This document shows, piece after piece, positions 1 through 12,599 of a stretch of 64,000 nt of DNA. The notes beneath the pieces were generated by a model that worked only from the letters and a program-made list of their open reading frames with translations, had not been told where the DNA came from and ran no database searches. Each line of letters begins with the position of its first letter. Position 1 is the first letter of the stretch. Source of the DNA: Stichopus chloronotus (Eukaryota; Echinodermata; Holothuroidea; Aspidochirotida; Stichopodidae); the NCBI GenBank assembly GCA_021234535.1, contig CM037848.1, forward strand, positions 10,955,944-11,019,943. The letters run 5' to 3'. The position numbers and the translations under genes are program-made.

Positions 1-3000
1 ATCAAACAAAATATTTCACTTCACATTTGTAGCCTAACTTGCAACCTTTCATAATTTTTCAGTTCCCTGAAAACACTATACCATGTTTACTGTAACGTCT
101 ATTTTAATTTGCTTCCTTTACCGACAGTACAGTGAAGTGAAAATTCATTATTAGTTTAAACCTCTGCTGTCTAGGCTGCTGTAGTAAATGCCAATGGCTC
201 CATCATACGAAGTATACTGTACTTGCTGTTTAGATCCTGGTAAGTACAAAAGAAAGGTTGCTCTTGCCATGCCTGAGTGGTTTCATTCAATTCATCAAAG
301 TTACAGTGGAAAGATCCAGGATTTTGTTCGTTCCTAGGGTTGAGTTCCTTCACTCCTGTATTTGTGGACTACCTGAAATGGAATCATTCTGTATTAAGTA
401 CCAGACAAGGTCATACACTGGGTGAAGAGTGCCGTACTGCACTGGACTTGGTATTCAATAGCATTTTGTTTCGTCATCTACTGAATTGTACTGCGTGCTT
501 TCGGGAGACCCAGAGATTTGCCTGGAATTCCTGTCTTCAAAACATGAAACTTGATTCACCTAGCAGCGGATGGTAACTTTGATTACATTACAATGGAATA
601 CAAGGTAACCAAAATTAATTCTATCAACTAGGAGCTAAGTTTGAGAGTAATGATGGCTACAGGATGTTATGATTTTTGAATACCACAATATAACTTAGGA
701 TAACTTCAGGTGCAAGTTTTAGCATAGATATTGGTAACGACTTTTCTTGATGTGGGTATACCTACAGTTGCAAGTCACTTTTACATGCACACTGGACCAA
801 CAGCAGTTTCCTCAAATCAGCAGATTTGATTTATCCCCAGGTTAAAGCTACTTCCTTTTGTTTTCAGAAACCTGAATGTGAAATGAGTTTTTTTGTAACT
901 TTAATAATATGGCTTCAGTGTTGAGGCCTATTGTTGTTCAGTTCACTGTTTCTTCTTGCCTGCTCTCCTCTCTCCTGCTTGCCCTCTGCTATTGATTCTG
1001 TCTCATTCCAGCTGTTGGTTAGTTATTACATATTTTGCATTACAGTTTCCCATATTGTACAGCTAGAGTTAATTCCCAACTGACACTTAACCTGTCTCAA
1101 CACACAACTGCACTCATATCTGCCGAAAGCTCTGGTAACCTTTTTAAAGTGCCAGTCACCATTCGGGCTCATACCCATCTAGTGCCCCCAATTCCCATCC
1201 TACCATCCCTGTGTGCTGGGAGTGTGAACTTAGAGAAAACATTATATCTTTTGATATTTGTATTACTCTCATTCCACTTGGTCTTCCTCTGCTTGCCACC
1301 GTTTTTCAGAACAGTTCTTTCCTAATTTCCTTTGCTCTGAGTACCCTGTGTTTTCCTTCTTTTTTTTGTAAATTTTGAGCCTTAAGAAGTCTAGCCTGAT
1401 TATGCACTCAATGATGTAACAGGCAGTGCAGTATGTACTACTGCACTATGTCTGTTAGACTCCCATTTGTAGTTGTGTATCTTCAGACAGTTGTGTGTGA
1501 ACAGTCTCTTCAAACCACTCAAAATTCAAGCCAATCATTCATCCTGCCTTCCATTTTATTGCTCTGCTACATTTAAACCACCTTCAAAGTTAACAGTGCT
1601 ACTCCTCTAATCTCTCCATCCTACAAGCACGGTATTTATCCTCATCCAGGTGAGCTTGTGATGAATGTTGTCAGTTAATTATTCTAAAAAGTACAGCAGA
1701 CTTCATATTCCAGGTCACGTACATACCGCCCTTGGAAACAATTAAAGGGTGAGTGGTTGGAATCTCAGGGAAGCCGCCATTAATCCTAACCAAAAAAAGC
1801 TCCATAAAGGCCTGTTTTGACTGTGAATTGTATGGAAGAAGAAGCTTTAAGCTTGTTGATGTGTAACAACGGTTATGAGTGACAGTTGTGCTAGATGCTT
1901 GCACGGGGACCTCTATGTTGTTGGCCAACCTCGATCCTTGCAGTTGAAAAAAGAAATACATGGAGGTATTTGAACAGCTTTGCTTGAAACTGAGGCAATC
2001 TGCTCCTTAGAACTGCATAATTTACTGTAAAACAGTCGTATGTATTCCATGTGGTATCTACTATCTAGACATTACACCTTGCTCACATTCAAATGTTATT
2101 TGACCTCGCACAACACATAACAGAATAAGCCCCCAAACAGAACTTCATTGTTCACACACTGTTAGTTTATTTTTCTCAATGAGGGCACCATTGGTTGTTG
2201 TGTGATGTCATTGCAAGTGGTACTATAGGTTCTTGTTCATGTCTCTGAAAGTTACTATTTAATAACTAATAGTCTAAATAGTCAGCATGCATAGTCTTGA
2301 CCGATTTTCAGGCTGGTAGGATGCAAATTATGCAACAACCCAGACAGTGCTGTGTAGTATATTGTGTTGTACATTTATCCTATCCCATCCTTAGTTTAAA
2401 AGGCAAAATTTGCCTTGAGGGAATTACTCATGGTCGTCACATACTGTAATGTCCAGTAGGCCATAAAGTGTGTCAATTTTGCTGCCAAGGATTCCTTACG
2501 CCTTATATTGATTGAACCAATTTTCACCAAATTTTCACTTGAAAAAGTAATATTACTATTACATCTTTCAACCTTTATTGCTGACATTGCACCTGATACC
2601 ATTATTAAAGTACTACATCGATGGATGGCATGCTGTATTTGTTTGTTAGTTTTAAAAACCTATCTACACAGTGCAGTGAAAGTACAGAATGGTTATTTGT
2701 GACTGTTACACAGCTAAAACTCCACTGGCAATCTATTCTTTGTTTGTCCTGTTGTACAAAGTCTTTCATGTGTGGATCGCATAGCATCCAATGACTTCCA
2801 GTGATTTGCCTGATACAGTACATTGGTCTACAGTACACTAGCTGTGATAAATGATATTTAATTATTTAAGCAGTACTCTAAACTTGCTGCAGTTAGACCT
2901 TAAAACCAGATAAAGGACGTTAAGATCATTAAGAGAGAAAGAAAGAAAATGTCACCATGGTGATGGGAGACATTTGTGCAAACATACTGTACGTAGGTTT

Positions 3001-3560
3001 ATTTTCATGTACCTAGTATAGCTTTCCAACCTACAGAATAATCCTATTGATCGTATTGGCGATGTGATTTGTAATCAGTGCTTGGTCCATGATGAAATTG
3101 CATCGGCTGTATCGTGATATGGAGTTGAAGAATTGCATGAGCTTGCTGCTGTACTGCAGTAAAATTGTATAGTTGGTTACATATTTTAGTCATATGACAC
3201 CCTGGTAAGTAAACCCTGCAAAGTCAGCCAAGAGGATGAAGCGGAAGAAAGGAAGATTACCCTGTCCATGTTATATTGTAACAGTAGTATTACGGTACGA
3301 TTTCTCTTCATTTTACACATGCTTGCTTATGCGCACATACTGTAGCTGCTATGATCCAGACCCAAAACTGATGTGTCCTACTGTAGATGACATGGAAGGA
3401 GTAGTCCTGCAGTATATTTAATCTGTTAAGAATTCTTGCTGAATTGTCATTAAATGTCTCACATACTCTTGCTGACTGAGCATATTTTACTGAGGAGTGA
3501 GGATTGTGTGTTTGTCAGTGCTTTCACTGCTAAATTATTAATTTAATGTCTAAAAGGATA
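1..3560. other. AT-rich sequence, no gene recognised
   Basis: Short open frames on both strands have no recognisable domain, biased composition or splice support. The only structured pieces are a repeat family B fragment near 1086-1136 and a 12-bp palindrome TCACCATGGTGA near 2952. It is likely intergenic, or an intron of the SLC4 5' region. Confidence 0.5.
1086..1136 (+). repeat. Repeat family B fragment
   Basis: Contains acctgtctcaacacaca followed by actgcactcatatctgcc. The same words recur near 15790, 22750 and 45610, among other places. Confidence 0.5.
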
Positions 3561-3562
3561 GC

Positions 3563-3620
3563 GTGAGCAAGGGGTTAGTATAGACAATCGTGAACACCCG
3601 CACCAGGAAGTTGTGCGGAT
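3563..3620 (+). repeat. Foldback repeat family A, right-end fragment
   Basis: Carries gtgagcaaggggttagta and then gaacacccgcaccaggaagt, a diverged copy of the gcaaggggtaagta ... acccacaccagtgagttgtgg signature shared with copies near 6431, 10321, 15578 and 22568. Confidence 0.55.
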
Positions 3621-5004
3621 TTAGTCTGACTCAAAGGATAGGTAGTTGTGTTAACACATCTTACATAAGTTTTTGTTTTTTTTTCTTCCATATTGCTATT
3701 TAACAGATTTGTTGTATAAAATGAGATAAGGCACATTCAATCAGAAAGTCCCTTAGTAGAGAGAAAAGAAAACGTAATTTTTTAATTTTCTTATGTTGAC
3801 GTCCTGCAGATGATATTCATGAGTACTGTATGTGTTTTACTATGTATGCCTCTCCCAAGCGTGAACATGGCATGTTGTTTTGTCAAAGGTCATCAGTATT
3901 ACCTTAACTTTGTTGGTAAACATTGATGACCTTCAACCAAACAACATTTCATGTTCAAGCCAGGGAAAGGAATAAAACACCCACTTGTGAATGTTACCTG
4001 TGGGACATCAACACAAGGAAAAATCCCAAAACTTAGATGTTTCATTCCGTCTGCATGGCGCTCCGTGACTGAATTTGCCATTTGTACATCGTTTGTTATC
4101 ACAAATTTGTTAATAGAAGTTACCCTTTGCCCATAGACGATTTGGAAGCAGAAAGTCCACGTAAGATGTATGTCACAGCCTTGCCTATCTTTTAAAACCG
4201 TCCTGTAAATTTGAAAGTCTATGTATGGTGTGAAATATTTTCACACTGCAACTGTGCAGTGGTGGCCTTCAGTACTTTTCGAACAGGTTTCTATCCCCCC
4301 CTTCCCAAGAGGTTTTAATTCTATCTGTGAAGCTTTGAAGATGAAGCTGTGTTTGATGGATAAAGAAGGTACAGTAGTTGCCATTATGGTTGCCAGGGGT
4401 TACTGTAGTGTTAGTACATTCAAATAGATGATTTCCCACTAACACTGGATATGGCTTGAATAATAACAGATACTCCAGGGTACTACTCATGGAAAAAATA
4501 ATATGCATTATTTGAAGCGTTACCTAAGACTCATGTTCAGGATTGCTTCTTATAGCTATTGACTTGTCTTTGAAGTACATAGAGTAAGCTGCCCATGTGT
4601 GGCTGGAGTATGTTGTTATGCAAATCCAATCCATCACTATTATTATTGTTATTACCTTGTTTACACAAGAGGGACATGTGATCACAGCAGCACAGTACTC
4701 CATTGCGCTCGTAAATTGAAACCAGAGTGTCGCGTTTGGGAGCCGATTCGGCGAACCTTTGAAGTATTATACCAGTCACCAGATGAAGCTGCTGTAGTTC
4801 CTTGAGAGCGTTAATGACTTGCGTGCCAAATTACGTTTGCAGGTAAAATGTGAGAAAATTGAAAATTCAAATGCGTATCATGCTCGTGCACAGGGTTTTC
4901 ATCTTTTCAGTGGGATTCAAATTATAGCAGTATAAACACCAGTAATCTGCTTTGACCTTAGATTTTCACCAAGTGCTTGTAGTATTCAGAATACATATTT
5001 ACAT

Positions 5005-5135
5005 TGTGGACATATGCTTACCTTTCACTTACACAGATTTATGCATTGTTTGACCTTGCTCAAAGTACACCCAAACAAAGTTCTAGCACCTGCAGTGCCA
5101 TGAGTAACCATGCCAATGAGTTGTGGAGAATCCAC
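5005..5135 (-). repeat. Foldback repeat family A, left-end fragment
   Basis: Carries gtggacatatgcttacc, tgcattgtttgaccttgc and aaagttctagcacc, the inverted counterpart of the right-end signature. It closes with caatgagttgtgg. Compare 10521 and 46829. Confidence 0.5.
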
Positions 5136-5156
5136 CAGTCAGACTTATGTTGGACT

Positions 5157-5222
5157 TAGATGCATATTTAAGTATGGTCAGTATCGTAGATGCATATTTA
5201 GTAGGGATATGGTCAGTATCGT
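5157..5222 (+). repeat. Two-copy tandem duplication of about 30 bp
   Basis: tagatgcatattta ... atggtcagtatcg occurs twice back to back; the second copy has a small insertion. Confidence 0.7.
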
Positions 5223-6430
5223 CCCGTATCAACCAGCTGGAGTTATGAGAGAATAATTGAACTTAGTACTATAAAAAGGGCAACATCAAGCGGTAAATTA
5301 TTGTTTGGGACCTATCATGAATTACTCAGTGTATTTCAGGAAAGTTTTTCCCTGCAATTCACGTATGCAAGATTCAACTCAATGACATACCAAAGCCATA
5401 GTATGTACTGCTTACACTTCCCTGTCTGGAAAATTAATTTGATGAGCCTAAAGTAACTCATTAAAATGTGCAGTAACTGCTGAAGATTTATATCCCAAGG
5501 GTTGAGACAAGACATGAGCTACATTCTACAACATACAGTAAAGAGTGTTGGGAGAACATTGGTTTGCAGGGCGTATGTGCATGTTTGTAGTTTGTCAGGG
5601 TGTGTGTGTATTCACAGCACGGACTCTCTCACCTCATGTAACCGTATGCATTACCGTATTGACTATGGTCTAGCATCTGGCAAATGTGTGCCCGTGTTAA
5701 TGGCCACTCTCCTTCCGTGATTGCCAGCCTTTTGGTTTAACAGCAAAGTTTTTTGCACCTGGTTTGCATTTAATCTAATCCACTGCATTTTTCATCCCTT
5801 TTTGGGTTCTTTCACACACCAGTCTTTGGATTCATCCTTCTCCACCTTTCCAGGGTCTTTTGGATGAGTATCTTTTTCATTTGCATGTTTTTCTTGTCAC
5901 TTCGCTTTTCTCACGAGTGTTTGGATATGGACCAGGTCCTAATCCTTCTCCTGTTGGGTTGTGTGTTACACAACATTGCTTTGTTTTTTTAAAACGTAAC
6001 ATAGTTTTAGGCTCTGCTTGTTAGCTTCTTTTCACCCTTTTGGCATTTTCTCTCATAAATGTGCCTATTCCTTAATTCTTTGCAACCCTTGCATTCGTCC
6101 TTCGGGATTGGAGTTTCTCTCCTCTCGCGTAACGGGTGCGGGTGCAGGTTTGTAGTTTGTTGGGGTGTGTGTGTATACATGTATGTGTGAGAAAGAGAGT
6201 GGATGGATTTGCACACATGCTGGGAGAGGGGAATTTGTGGAGTGTTTATCACTCTTTTAGGTAGCTGTTACCATAGGTATGACAAGATGCACTTGGACAA
6301 AATATCTTCTGTCTGTTCATATCATACAAATATACCCCATCCTCATACTTAACCTTGCCAGCCCAGCCTTAGATGACTACTGTAGGTGCTATAATTGATT
6401 TCAGACTTTACACATCGAGTGGTGTAAAAT

Positions 6431-6504
6431 GAATGCATCAGTGTGAGTAGGAGGTAAGTATAACCACCTGTGAATACCCACACCAGTCAGTTGTGGGGAT
6501 TTCA
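6431..6504 (+). repeat. Foldback repeat family A, right-end copy
   Basis: Contains gaggtaagtataaccacc, then gaatacccacaccagtca and gttgtggggat, matching the family right end. Confidence 0.6.
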
Positions 6505-6509
6505 TCTCA

Positions 6510-9500
6510 GAGAACAGTATTCAGTTGGCGAACTACAATTGCAGCAGTACCTCAGTTTATGTGCATACTAGTTATAAACCTACAAATAGCTGTCCATTGT
6601 AAACAGATGATTGTGATTAATTAACTGTTACAACTATAGTATGTCAGTCATGGTTAAACATGTTGATGTACATAATTGCCTGTTACTGTGTATCTTCAAA
6701 CACCACACTGTCAGTACTGTACAGTAAGTGCTTATACCTTGCACTTGGCTATCCATTGAAAATGAAATTATGTTATCAATTATCTACTGTATTACAGTAT
6801 GTTAAAAAGTGTCATCACCAGTAACCTTCGTAACCGCCCGACATTTACCCAGTACCAAAATTACTATTCAGTTCCATCATAAGGTGAAAAAAAGTACAAC
6901 TTCTCTGTGAATGCATTGTGTCAGATTGCCAAATTGTGCCTACAATATAGCATGTACTGTAACATGCCAGTTTACTACTCTCCTTTGTATAGATGGTCAA
7001 ACCTGCTATTGAATTCAATCAGGTGACTCAAACACGGAAACTGAACACAAGAAAAAACTGGAAGAAAAAGTTCAAAGTGGAATTAGCTTATCTTAATGTG
7101 GCCCTTTTTACTGAGTGCTGTGTTCATGTACAGTGTAGGCAGATGTACATGGTATTGTACATCAGTAAGATACTGTACCTCCACACCAACAATGATGTAA
7201 AGTACTGTGGAAATGGTTGTTGACAATACAGGCTCCCTTACATGACTATGACTTCTTGTTAATTGTTAATATTTTGAAAAAGGTTAACACCATTGAAGTG
7301 GTCCTGGTGGCTCACTGCACGGACTCTGGCTCGTGTCTCAGCTCAGAATCGAACTCAGAGAACTTAATCTTTTGTTCTCACATCAATGACATTTCGTCAG
7401 ATTGCCCTCCAATCGTTTGGACTCATTTGAGTTGAATTATGGTTTAACAGTTGCACTATCACTCATATATGAAAGTTATATGACAAAATTCTGCCGCGCT
7501 GTGGCCAACCAATGTGTATGTATGCCGCCTTGGTTATTTATCCGTCTAATTTCTGCAGATACTACGATGTATGGTCTGTAATAGATAAAAAAGCACCTCC
7601 CTCAGGCTGTTGATTGTTCATATAGCATTAACTTCAATTTTGTATAGATGTCCAAAACATGGAAAAATAAGAGAAAAAGGAAAAACAAGAAAACGGCTGA
7701 TTGATACAGCTTAATGCACACTTGTGTAATGTTTTATGCATGCGTGGAAAGTTGAAACCTGCCATTTAGCCATTAAGTAAAGGGGCATTTTATTGTCAAT
7801 AAAACACTTGAGTGTCGCTACGGAGATAATGTTACTTGTCGCTTTTAACCGTGGATGGCAGTTACGGTACCACCATTTTGGTAAAAATGATAGGAGACTC
7901 TGAGTTGTTACGTTAAACAGAACAAGCTTGGAGGGGAGAAATACCTAGAAGATGTAACGTGATATAACTATATGGTAATATGCATGTGACGTTCAGTTTT
8001 GCAAATTTCTTTTGTTTCTGCAATGTACTCATTAATCGAGCTTCAATGAATTAAGTCTGTTCTGGGAGGAGGTACTTGTCCACTTTGGGTTAGGATGAAG
8101 GCAGAAGTGGTATTTAAGTTTACCAGCTGTGTCTTTGGTAGAGTACCAGGACAGGGAATAATTAAGTGTTTAAATTTTGTATATCAGTTTGGGGGATATT
8201 GTTAGGTCTGTGGTAGACTATTGGTGAAAATTGAATAGTTATGCACACAAAAATAAATTTGCTACTCATTTCTTTTCCCATTTGTGTGGCAACTTGGCCT
8301 GTTTGTGAAGCAAATTGCGATGCAATACTGTATAAAGTATTCCCTGCAGGGTGTGCTATAGTTGTGTGTAGGACAGGTAACTTTGTTTCTGATTTGTATC
8401 CAGAGCAGGTGAGTTTTGGGTTGTATGTACAACTACAAACTTTGTAAGTGTCATTCAGCACTGTTCAATTTAAAGGGGCTTATTGCGTTGAGATTCATAA
8501 GTTCGTGAGGATTTTGAAGGGTACAACCATGAAATAATTCTTTTAATTAGCATAATTAGCAAAGTTTAACATCCAATAGGTATGAAAACTGTCATGTTTG
8601 AATTCTTTACCCTGCAGACTTGTACTGGCTGTGTGCACATAAATTAGGCCTAATGTGCAGTGTCTGTTCACAAATTTTCAAGAACCAAACCGAATTGTTA
8701 ATTACTGTACTCACTTTTTTGTGTTCCTTTGCACATGACAGGTACAAATCCTCTTTTAGTTTGACCATTCGTCATTTGTATGTGATGAAAACCAGAGGTT
8801 TAGGAAAATTTAATGAATTTCACAAAACAACTCAAAGTGCCTCATTAAAGGGTGGTAAATTTATGCTGAGCATAAGCATTCTTGAAGAAATTCAATGCAA
8901 GAGCTGTTCATTTTTGGTCAGTTCAGTTTGCAGATTTTTTGTGAGGTCACTCACTGTCATTTGTCAATTTGACTGAATTCCACTTTAGGCAAATCTTAAT
9001 ACCAAGGTGCAGCATGCGTTGTATATTTTTTAACCCTCCCCCCACTAGTAATGAGAGACCATGGGATAGGGTAGGGGGAATTCTGACAGAGGGAGAAAGC
9101 ATGGAGGAATAAATAAGACTGATACTGTGTGTGGCCATTCTGTTACGTTGGTGTAATTGTTATTTAAGCCCTTTCTCTTAAGGCTTCCTCCGCAAGCGAA
9201 AAAGATCTTACATTCCAAATCAAACGTAGATTAGTGAGCAAAATGTAAACTCGTTCCACCGAACTGGAATGGAAAGGCTTCAATATTGTCAGCCACTGCT
9301 GTGCAGGTTTAGATACTAGGGATGAGTAGATAGATGTACTGCAGCACCAGCAGACACGTATATCCAACGGGCACATTCAGCAGTAAATTGCTTGCAGGCT
9401 GCCGTACTGCATGTGTGTGTGCGTAAAGCTGCAGTATGGTATTGGTAGTGTGCTGTTCCAGCGCAGTACATTGTGGTTGAGAAAAAAAAAATAATTAAAA

Positions 9501-10310
9501 AAATTTACAAGATTTCTACATCAAATTCCTACAGTCACATAATGCTAATGAATAAAAATCACAGAGCGTAGCGTTTTGACATGGTGTGAATTGAAACTTG
9601 GAATTCATTTGGCAGCCGTTTTAATAATCATCTCCTCTCCCCAGTCTCTGCAAAGAGAGTGATTTGTAATGAATGTATTTTTGATGGCGTATCAGGCATA
9701 CCGGATTTGCAATGCTGGGACCATTAAAAGGTATTAGTATATATCATTTGTGTACAGGGAAGCTGATCTTTGGAAAAAAAGATACTATATGAGAAAGGTA
9801 GATCTGTGAAGAAAAAGATATTTGCATGAGAGATAAAGAGAACAGATGGTATCAATGTATACTGCAATACGTACATAGGAGTACTTTACGTAATGGTTAA
9901 AGATATCTTGCATACAATAGTGGTGGCTTACTAATTTTCTTCACTCCTATAACGAATATCGTTCATCCAGCATATTGCAGCTGTTTGTTTCAAGGTTTTC
10001 ATAGTATCGTTCATCTAGCAAAGAGTTTTTTTTTTGTTTCAAAGTCTTACTGAGAAATCACATACCATTGTTACTACATTTTCTGAATGCGCTGCTTTGT
10101 TTGTTTTGTTTTGCATTAACATATACTGCATTTTTTATAACAGCACTTTTGCTGATTTCACTGCAGTAGCATACAATGCATAACTGCACGGTTTTGCAAA
10201 CCGTGCTGCACTGTGGACAAAAGTTATGAAGTATGAAATAATGAAGCAAATGGGAGATTGTTGAGGACTAGTCTTGCTGCAGCTTTTGGAAATAGTGTCC
10301 ACAAACAGGT
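6510..10310. other. No gene or clear repeat recognised
   Basis: AT-rich unique-looking sequence with scattered TACTGTA/TACAGTA words. Open frames here (for example near 8162-8461 and 8620-8976) look like chance frames: no domain, no splice pattern, AT-rich codons. Confidence 0.45.
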
Positions 10311-10320
10311 TTAGGTATTA

Positions 10321-10397
10321 CTGATGCACTACTGAAGCAAGGAGTAAGTATATAGACACTGATCGATACCCCCACACCAGTGAGTTTGTGGGGAATA
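10321..10397 (+). repeat. Foldback repeat family A, right-end copy
   Basis: gaagcaaggagtaagtatat is followed by acccccacaccagtgagttt and gtggggaat. An inverted left-end copy lies 120 bp downstream (10521). Confidence 0.6.
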
Positions 10398-10520
10398 TTC
10401 TGAAGTCACTTTATTCATGGAGTTCATGATGTGAATTCTTACTATTTGTTTTAATCCAAGAATTTGTCTGATTAAAATAGAGGCAAGAAACAGCTCCACC
10501 TATGCCTTTTTGAAAGTCAG

Positions 10521-10640
10521 CAGTTCTCATTGCAGACATGCTTACCCCTTGCGTTTTACACGAATGCAATATTTGACCTTGTGCAGCATTGCACCCGCAA
10601 AGTAAGTTCTAGTACTTCTTGCATTTATTATGTGATTTAC
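10521..10640 (-). repeat. Foldback repeat family A, left-end copy
   Basis: gcagacatgcttaccccttg, then gcaatatttgaccttgtgca and aagtaagttctagtac. This is the inverse of the right-end signature, as in copies at 5005 and 46829. Confidence 0.55.
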
Positions 10641-11239
10641 AGTAATGAGCATCCTAGCAACAGGATGGCTTGTGTTAATAGATGGATGAACAAATTTCTG
10701 GTTGGTTTCAAATTGTGTGGTATTACATAAGTAGGGAATATCACCTGAACACTGCACAGTATATCTGCTAACTTTTTGTGTGTTCTGATGGCAGAAAGGA
10801 TCAATTACCTGAAAGATGCACTTTGAGTTGTTTCCCTAACATTGATCACTCACTCACTGAGTGATTAATGATTCAATTTGGTGTTTGAAAATTTGTGACC
10901 AATCACTTTTCATGTTACTACTTAATTTGTATGCACACAACCAGTGCAAGGCAGAGAAAAAAAAAAGTTAACACTTTTAACAATTTCCATAAATTATTGT
11001 ATTTGAAACTTGACTAATATGCTTATTATTTGCATCATCATGTGTTTGTGCCCTTCAAAATCCTCAGAGACTTATAGATGTAAACTCATTCAGCCCCTTG
11101 AAAGAAATCTGGTTAAAATTTTAGGGTACTAATGGTTAATGTAATTATTGCTTGTATTGTAATTATTCAACAGAATTGTAAACAAAGAACATTTTTGATT
11201 CCTTGCCATAGGCAGGGGAATCTATGCAGTCCTGATGTC

Positions 11240-11284
11240 ATGTGTGTGTATGTATACATGCGTGTATGTGTGTGTGTGTGTGTG
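11240..11284 (+). repeat. TG/GTAT microsatellite
   Basis: A run of tg dinucleotides with interspersed tatgta units. Confidence 0.85.
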
Positions 11285-11370
11285 ACGGTTGCTCGTAAAC
11301 ACTCTATCTCAAGAAGTTTAACTCTGAGTAATTTCATTTTTGGCATGTAGGTTCAAGGTTGCCTATACTA

Positions 11371-11400
11371 AGTAGATGATCCCTATTGTTTTTGGTGTCC
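11371..11400 (+). repeat. Dispersed motif flanking the gag fragment (left copy)
   Basis: tgatccctattgtttttggt recurs with one change at 12562, in the same orientation on the other side of the gag fragment. Confidence 0.5.
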
Positions 11401-11986
11401 AAATCTTGCATATTAATGAGGTTATGGGGTAAAACATAAAAAAAGGTTAAAACTGCCATAGTTCCTCATCTGTGGGTCAGATTTGTTTTAAACTTTATAA
11501 GGTTGTCTGTTATTAACAGGTTCATGACCCTGTGAAATTTAATGCTTAGCAATAGAGAGGAAGGGATAATTTTTCATTATAAAACAATAATAATAGCCTA
11601 AACACCATTATTGTGGTTATTATAAACTACCGTAAAAATGCATATGGGGCTTCATTGTGCAGTTTCAGTTTTTGATTCTGTCGCACACAGTTAACTCAAT
11701 GGGATTGCTCCCTACAGTACTGCATTTGTAACTTAGTGAGTAACTTCTAGTGTGAGGGGCCATGATAAGTTGTCCAGAGAGATAGTCTTGGTATGGGGGG
11801 CCATGGGGTCAGATAGACAAGGTGGCATGCATTGGAATGTTAATGGGTTTATAAAAAAAATGAAGAAAGTAAAAAAACCATCTGTTCTGTCATTTATTTG
11901 GATAATATCAATATCCAGAGGAACAGCTGGTAGCAGAACAAGGTTTCTTAACAATCAAATTGGAGTGCTTTCAATCATGTTTCACA

Positions 11987-12501
11987 ATGTCGGAAAGGAT
12001 GGCGGAAGCAAAAATACTGAGGAGGAATCATAACTTAGGGTCAACTTATGAGGACTTTGAGTGTGTTAAAAGCTACTTGTAACAAGGAAGAAATTGTTGC
12101 AGAGTCTATAAAGGAAAATTTGCAAAAGGCAGAGCACCAATTTGAGGCAATTGAAGAGATTCATGCTGATCTGGCTGGGCTGTTGTCGGATGAAGCATTT
12201 GAGCAAGCAGAAAGCTGGATGTTGGAATGCCAAAAGCATTATACTGAGGAGAGGGAGGAAGCATTGAAAAAGTTAAAGGAGGAAATTGAGTTTCAAATTA
12301 GCATTGGAATTACCTAAGGCAGAAATTCCACCATACGATGGAGACCCAAGAACATTCTGGTCGTTTATGAAGAATTTTGAGGTAAATATGGCAGACAAGC
12401 TGAGTTCAGATGAGGTAAGGTTGAGTTATTTGATTCAACTAACAACAGGCAAGACTAGAAGCAGCATTGATTACTGTGTGTTTCTTGGAGCTCAGAGATA
12501 A
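11987..12501 (+). pseudogene. Decayed gag fragment of a BEL/Pao-type (DUF1759) LTR retrotransposon
   Basis: Three consecutive segments in three different forward frames (about 11987-12078, 12060-12290, 12290-12501) together look like the N-terminal gag region of BEL/Pao elements. First comes a coiled-coil stretch rich in Glu/Lys, with SWMLECQKHY near 12213. Then comes the hallmark LPKAEIPPYDGDPRTFWSF and LIQLTTGKTRS, which resembles the LPxxEIPxFDGDPxxFxxF block preceding the DUF1759 gag core. At least two frameshifts and a stop after about 70 residues of the core show it is dead. No LTRs, protease, reverse transcriptase or integrase are visible nearby. Assignment rests on motif recall, not a search. 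Confidence 0.6.
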
Positions 12502-12555
12502 TGTTGACTGATGTCATACTCATACTGTACTTGATGTGTGGGTTGTATGGCCTGG

Positions 12556-12584
12556 GTAGGTGATCCCTATTGCTTTTGGTGGTC
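12556..12584 (+). repeat. Dispersed motif flanking the gag fragment (right copy)
   Basis: tgatccctattgcttttggt matches the copy at 11377. It could be a remnant of repeat ends or simply an abundant genomic word. Confidence 0.5.
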
Positions 12585-12599
12585 TTCAAATGTCGCGGT

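Noticed and set aside
7300..7360. tggctcactgc A-box-like word near a reversed B-box-like word
   Set aside because: The two boxes are in opposite orientations, so no tRNA or SINE head can be built.
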